A model generated the notes under the pieces. The model was not told where the DNA came from. It worked only from the letters and a program-made list of their open reading frames with translations, and did no database searches. The position numbers and the translations under genes are program-made. Positions 60,358 to 64,000 of a stretch of DNA of 64,000 bases are shown here, piece after piece. Within the stretch, counting starts at the first letter, position 1. Each line of letters begins with the position of its first letter. Source of the DNA: Salipiger mucosus DSM 16094 (GTDB lineage Bacteria; Pseudomonadota; Alphaproteobacteria; Rhodobacterales; Rhodobacteraceae); assembly GCF_000442255.1 (NCBI RefSeq), contig NZ_KE557283.1, forward strand, positions 24,300-88,299, read 5' to 3'.

Positions 60358-61265
60358 GCGGGCATGTCGACCCGGCCTTGCGCCGACAGGAAATCCAGAA
60401 CGACGCGCAACCGCGCGGGTAGCTTTCCCCCGGCGCCAAGCCAGATGGCATGAAACGGCTCGCAATTGCCTGTGTTGACCTCGGGCAACAACGCGACAAG
60501 CCGCCCGTCGCTCAGATCGGCCTCTACCGTAAAGCGGGCCAGGCGCGCGATTCCTAGCCCGTGAAGCGCCATGCGTCGCGCTGCCTCGCCGTCACTGGCC
60601 AGAAGCCGGGGCCGCAGCGACAGGTCCATGCATGCTCCGTCCTTCAGAATCGGCCAGGCGACCGATCGGCGGCGATAGGACAAGCCGATCAGATCGTGAC
60701 GCGACAACGCCTCCGGGTCCTCAGGCCGTCCGGCCCGCGCAAGATAGGCCGGGGCGGCGGCGAATATCAGCGGCGAGGCGCCAAGACGCCGCGCGATCAG
60801 GCTCGAGGACGGCATTGGTCCCGCCCGGATCGCGATATCCGCCTCGGCCCCGATCAGATCCACGACCTCGTCGGTCTGGCCGACGGTGATCGAAAGGCCG
60901 GGATGCTCGGCCAGCAGGCGGCCGAGCGCGGGATAGAGCACGTGTTCGGCATAGGAGGCCGAGGTGCTAATATGCACCCGGCCCTCGGGAGACTGCGCAC
61001 GTCCCGCCGCGCATTCGGCCTCGTGGAGCTCTTCGAGGATCGTCAGCGCGCGTCGATGCAGGTCCTCTCCCTCCGCGGTCAGGGTCAGCCTCCGAGTGTT
61101 GCGGACGATAAGACGTGCGCCAAGCCGTCCCTCGAGCCGGGAAATCGTCTTGGAGACGGCTGAGGGGGTCAGTCCGCCCGCGCGGGCGGCCGCCGAAAAG
61201 CTGCCCTCAGCAGCGACCAGAGCGAAGATCTCCAGCTCGCGAAGCCGTCCGGGATCGCCAAGCAT
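60279..61265 (-). CDS. LysR-family transcriptional regulator
   Basis: The 328-residue protein has a LysR helix-turn-helix (FSAAARAGGLTPSAVSKTIS, RLEGRLGARLIVRNTRRLTL) and effector domain. Its C-terminal ~30 residues (SPSVDSRASARFGTGALASS) extend past the usual end and overlap the decayed AAA_28 gene, so the stop may have been displaced. It is divergent from the MFS gene at 61366, 100 bases apart, the usual arrangement for a regulator and its exporter. Confidence 0.88.
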   Translation of the reverse strand: MLGDPGRLRELEIFALVAAEGSFSAAARAGGLTPSAVSKTISRLEGRLGARLIVRNTRRLTLTAEGEDLHRRALTILEELHEAECAAGRAQSPEGRVHISTSASYAEHVLYPALGRLLAEHPGLSITVGQTDEVVDLIGAEADIAIRAGPMPSSSLIARRLGASPLIFAAAPAYLARAGRPEDPEALSRHDLIGLSYRRRSVAWPILKDGACMDLSLRPRLLASDGEAARRMALHGLGIARLARFTVEADLSDGRLVALLPEVNTGNCEPFHAIWLGAGGKLPARLRVVLDFLSAQGRVDMPAHDSPSVDSRASARFGTGALASSRRS

Positions 61266-61365
61266 TGTTCCTCCGGTTCACAAAACTTGTTCCGCGTTTC
61301 CTTCTAGTCGCAAACGGGCCGCGTCGCCAGTTTCGCGTCAATTGACACCGGAAAGGGGGAACATC

Positions 61366-62511
61366 ATGCCGAAGGGACTCTATGCGCTTGCCGTCGGTGC
61401 CTTCGGAATCGGCATCACCGAATTCGTCATCATGGGGCTCCTCGTGGAGGTCGCGGAAGATCTCGGGGTCTCCATAGCGTCGGCGGGCACGCTGATCTCG
61501 GGCTATGCAATGGGCGTGGTGGTCGGCGCGCCGATCCTGACCGTCCTGACGGCCCGATGGCAGCGTCGTCGAGCACTACTTGCGCTGATGGCGATCTTCG
61601 TGGCCGGAAATGCGGCCTGTGCGCTGGCGCCGGGCTTCTGGTCACTGTTCGCGGCACGGGTGCTGACGGCGCTGACCCACGGAACCTTCTTCGGCGTCGG
61701 GTCGGTCGTCGCGCAAAAGCTCGTCCCGAGCGACCGCAAGGCCTCGGCCATCGCAGTTGTCTTCACTGGCCTGACGCTTGCCAATGTGCTGGGAGTCCCG
61801 GTGGGAACCTGGCTCGGCCAGCAGGCCGGATGGCGCACGACATTCTGGGCGGTTTCAGCGATCGGCGTTCTTGCCCTTTGGGTAATGTGGCGTGCCCTGC
61901 CCCGGACCGGAACTGCCGGAAAGGGCAGCGACTGGCGCGAGGACCTTCGTGTGCTGACCCGCGGCCCGGTCCTGAGCGGGCTGGCCGTGACGGTGCTCGG
62001 CTATGCAGGGGTCTTCGCCGTCTTCACCTATGTCACGCCGCTCCTTACCGTCTCGGCGGGCCTCTTGGAGGCAGCGATCGCCCCCATCCTGCTGGGCTTC
62101 GGCGGCGGCTTGGTGATCGGCAACGTCGCAGGCGGCCGCCTCGCCGACCGCAGCTTGGTACCGGCCGTGCTGTCGACGCTCGCCGCACTGGCCCTCGTGC
62201 TGCTGCTGCTCGGAGCCGGCGCGAAAAACCCTGTCGCCGCCACAGTGTTGATCGTGGCGCTGGGGGCAGCAGGATTTTCCACGGTACCTCCGCTGCAGGC
62301 CTGGGTCATCGCGCAGGCGGACGGCGTCGGTCAGGCTCTCGCCGCCTCTGTTAACATCGCAGCCTTCAACCTCGGCAACGCCATTGGCGCGTGGACCGGC
62401 GGCCTACTGATCGACCGTGGAACGCCCTACGCGGACCTGCCCTATGTCGCTGCACTCTTCCCGCTCGGCGCGCTCGCTCTGGCCGTCGCCGCGACGCGCC
62501 GCGCAACCTAA
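61366..62511 (+). CDS. MFS efflux transporter (DHA1, AraJ/YdhP-like)
   Basis: A 381-residue 12-helix major facilitator. The N-terminus GAFGIGITEFVIMGLLVEVA is typical of the arabinose-efflux-like DHA1 group, with VLTARWQRRRALLALMAIF (loop 2-3) and LTHGTFFGVGSVVAQ (helix 4). Substrates are likely small drugs or sugars. Start is ATG 61366 after GGAAAGGGGGA; the frame is open further upstream, antisense to the LysR gene. It is followed after 24 bases by an aldo/keto reductase. Confidence 0.9.
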   Translation: MPKGLYALAVGAFGIGITEFVIMGLLVEVAEDLGVSIASAGTLISGYAMGVVVGAPILTVLTARWQRRRALLALMAIFVAGNAACALAPGFWSLFAARVLTALTHGTFFGVGSVVAQKLVPSDRKASAIAVVFTGLTLANVLGVPVGTWLGQQAGWRTTFWAVSAIGVLALWVMWRALPRTGTAGKGSDWREDLRVLTRGPVLSGLAVTVLGYAGVFAVFTYVTPLLTVSAGLLEAAIAPILLGFGGGLVIGNVAGGRLADRSLVPAVLSTLAALALVLLLLGAGAKNPVAATVLIVALGAAGFSTVPPLQAWVIAQADGVGQALAASVNIAAFNLGNAIGAWTGGLLIDRGTPYADLPYVAALFPLGALALAVAATRRAT

Positions 62512-62535
62512 CCTCACAGCAAAGGAGCTCAACTT

Positions 62536-63570
62536 ATGGACTATCGTCAACTCGGCCGCTCGGGCCTGCGCATTCCCGCGCTGAGCTTCGGGGCCGGCAC
62601 CTTCGGCGGAAGCGGCCCGCTCTTCTCGAACTGGGGAACCACGGGGGTGGAAGAAGCCCGTCGCCTGATCGAAATCTGCCTCGAGGCCGGGGTCACGCTT
62701 TTCGACACGGCAGACGTCTATTCCGAAGGCCGCTCCGAGGAGGTCTTGGGCGCGGCGCTCGAAGGGCGCCGTGACAGCGCCATGATCTCGACCAAGACCG
62801 CCCTGCCGATGGGCGACGGGCCGGGCGATTGGGGCAATTCGCGCCCCCGGCTGCTGGCCTCAGTCGACACGGCGCTGCGACGCCTCCGCACCGACAGGAT
62901 AGATCTCCTGCAACTCCACGCCTTCGACAGCTTCACGCCAGTCGAGGAGTTGCTCGGCACCCTCGAAATACTGGTAAGGTCGGGCAAGGTGCTGCACTGG
63001 GGCGTGTCGAACTATCCTGGCTGGGCACTGATGCAGGCGATCGAACGCGCTGACCGGCACGGCTGGCCACGCCCCGTGGTGCAGCAGGTCTACTATTCGC
63101 TCGTCGGTCGCGACTATGAATGGGACCTGATGCCACTCGGCGCGCGCGAGGGTGTAGGCGCGATGATCTGGAGCCCCCTGGGTTGGGGCCGGCTGACGGG
63201 GAAAATCCGCCGCGGCACGCCACGGCCTGGGACCAGCCGCCTACACGAAACCGAAAGCTTCGGGCCCCCGGTTGCCGACGAGCATCTCTTCGCGGTGGTC
63301 AACGCGCTCGACACAGTTGCCGAGGAAACCGGAAAGAGCGTGCCGCAAATCGCCCTCAACTGGCTGACGCGACAACCCACCGTGTCCAGCGTGATCATCG
63401 GTGCGCGCGACGAAGCACAGCTTCGGCAAAATCTGGGGGCTATCGGCTGGTCACTGAGCGACACACAGGTCCAACGTCTAAATGCCGCCTCGACGCGCGA
63501 CGCGCCCTATCCGGCCTTCCCATATCGGCGGCAGGAGGCGTTCGCCCGGCTGTTTCCACCGATGGTCTAG
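62536..63570 (+). CDS. Aldo/keto reductase
   Basis: The 344-residue (beta/alpha)8 NADPH oxidoreductase has the catalytic set: LFDTADVYSEGRSEEVLG (Asp, Tyr), MISTKTA (Lys) and LLQLHAFD (His). Later motifs are GVSNYPGWALMQ and NWLTRQPTVSSVIIGARDEA (NADPH site). It reduces aldehydes or ketones of unknown identity. With the adjacent MFS exporter and divergent LysR regulator it forms a compact detoxification-type module. ATG 62536 follows AAAGGAG. Confidence 0.92.
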   Translation: MDYRQLGRSGLRIPALSFGAGTFGGSGPLFSNWGTTGVEEARRLIEICLEAGVTLFDTADVYSEGRSEEVLGAALEGRRDSAMISTKTALPMGDGPGDWGNSRPRLLASVDTALRRLRTDRIDLLQLHAFDSFTPVEELLGTLEILVRSGKVLHWGVSNYPGWALMQAIERADRHGWPRPVVQQVYYSLVGRDYEWDLMPLGAREGVGAMIWSPLGWGRLTGKIRRGTPRPGTSRLHETESFGPPVADEHLFAVVNALDTVAEETGKSVPQIALNWLTRQPTVSSVIIGARDEAQLRQNLGAIGWSLSDTQVQRLNAASTRDAPYPAFPYRRQEAFARLFPPMV

Positions 63571-64000
63571 GCTTGGCAACATACCTTCGCAGCGACGCTC
63601 CGGTCGCCGCCGGAAGCGATAGCCCTGCTTGGCCGGACGCAAGCAATACTCGTTTGCGACCTTCGCCTCTTCTCCACCAGCCTGCTTTGGGGATCAGAGG
63701 CGTTATCGAAAAGGGACGCGTGATGAATGGACGACTGCTCTTCGTCTTGTTGATGGTGGAAGATGCCGACCGGACCAGGCGCCGGAACGAGGATCAGGCG
63801 GCGCACATCTACGCCGCCTGGCGGTTCGCGAAGCGCGGGACCGCCAGACTGCGCGACGTTGCCGTTTCCGTACTGTTTGCCATCTTCCGAATGCGTCGCA
63901 GTTCGCCTCCGAAACAGCGGAGCCCAGAAGAGTCATGCTACTCCTAAGTACATACGATCATGACCTTTTCGGAAGTCGACGGGCATGGTGGCACCGACGA
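63571..64000. other. Right edge, no recognised gene
   Basis: Short open frames occur on both strands (for example 63723-63947 rightward), but none has recognisable sequence or a clear ribosome site. Nothing else was seen up to the window edge. Confidence 0.4.

Noticed and set aside
63723-63947. 75-codon rightward frame after the aldo/keto reductase
   Set aside because: It has no ribosome site, no known sequence and strongly basic composition; support is too weak for a gene call.
1-64000. CRISPR arrays and Cas genes near the Tn7-like module
   Set aside because: No regularly spaced direct repeats and no Cas-like proteins were seen, so CRISPR-guided transposition is not supported.
1-64000. tRNA or rRNA genes as integration sites
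   Set aside because: No cloverleaf-type sequence with a TTCRA arm and CCA end, and no rRNA core sequence, was recognised.

Overview
The window is high-GC DNA from an alphaproteobacterium, most likely a Rhodobacterales (Rhodobacteraceae-type) genome or large replicon. This is inferred from gene content and protein style (MocR/PdxR regulators, GC-rich third positions, IS21/IS66/IS91/IS110 elements and a pRiA4b ORF-3 passenger), not from a marker gene. No rRNA, tRNA, CRISPR array or replication origin was recognised. It is an accessory region: at least six insertion sequences or fragments, one Tn7-like transposition module and about ten broken genes lie among short metabolic and regulatory operons.

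Layout. 1-3764: partial IS5 transposase, then a truncated IS21 element joined to a UvrD-like helicase gene that it cuts. 4096-5561: three small unknown proteins with a strong terminator. 6165-11795: leftward tnsA-tnsB-tnsC-tniQ module of a Tn7-like transposon, with two terminator hairpins after tniQ. 12793-19216: leftward seven-gene operon with overlapping or abutting genes that matches the His-Xaa-Ser (Hxs) system: HxsD, radical SAM proteins HxsB and HxsC, target-like HxsA with five tandem His-Xaa-Ser triplets, a small membrane protein, and two MauG-like di-heme proteins. This is the most interesting block. 19565-24728: DUF1508 protein, metallophosphoesterase, LysE exporter, and a LysR regulator divergent from an SDR and SMP-30 lactonase pair. 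24866-27084: IS91-type transposase (frameshifted) with an integrase remnant, flanked by two related palindromes, then a LysR remnant. 27235-34095: methyltransferase, a 181-bp inverted-repeat element, LysR with a BBOX-like dioxygenase and class II aldolase, and a MarR/cytochrome b561/DUF3500 cluster with twin operator palindromes.

34145-36893: aminotransferase remnant next to a complete IS21 element whose inverted repeats can be mapped. 36895-40390: MocR regulator and DHDPS-family lyase divergent from an MFS transporter. 40484-42001: decayed TauE/SafE gene and a second phosphoesterase. 42264-46824: IS66 element whose transposase gene is split by an IS110 element. 47012-50502: an antitoxin-like gene without its toxin, a P-loop ATPase, a frameshifted nucleotidyltransferase and an unknown protein. 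50922-54339: ECF-type transporter (S, fused A-A', T) with a phosphoribosyltransferase, suggesting nucleobase uptake and salvage. 54604-56344: periplasmic SMP-30-like protein divergent from an XRE regulator, with palindromic sites between them. 56329-59884: RidA, frameshifted PhzF and a PNPOx-like protein divergent from a second MocR regulator. 59980-63570: decayed AAA ATPase fragment, and a LysR regulator divergent from an MFS exporter and aldo/keto reductase. 63571-64000: nothing recognisable.
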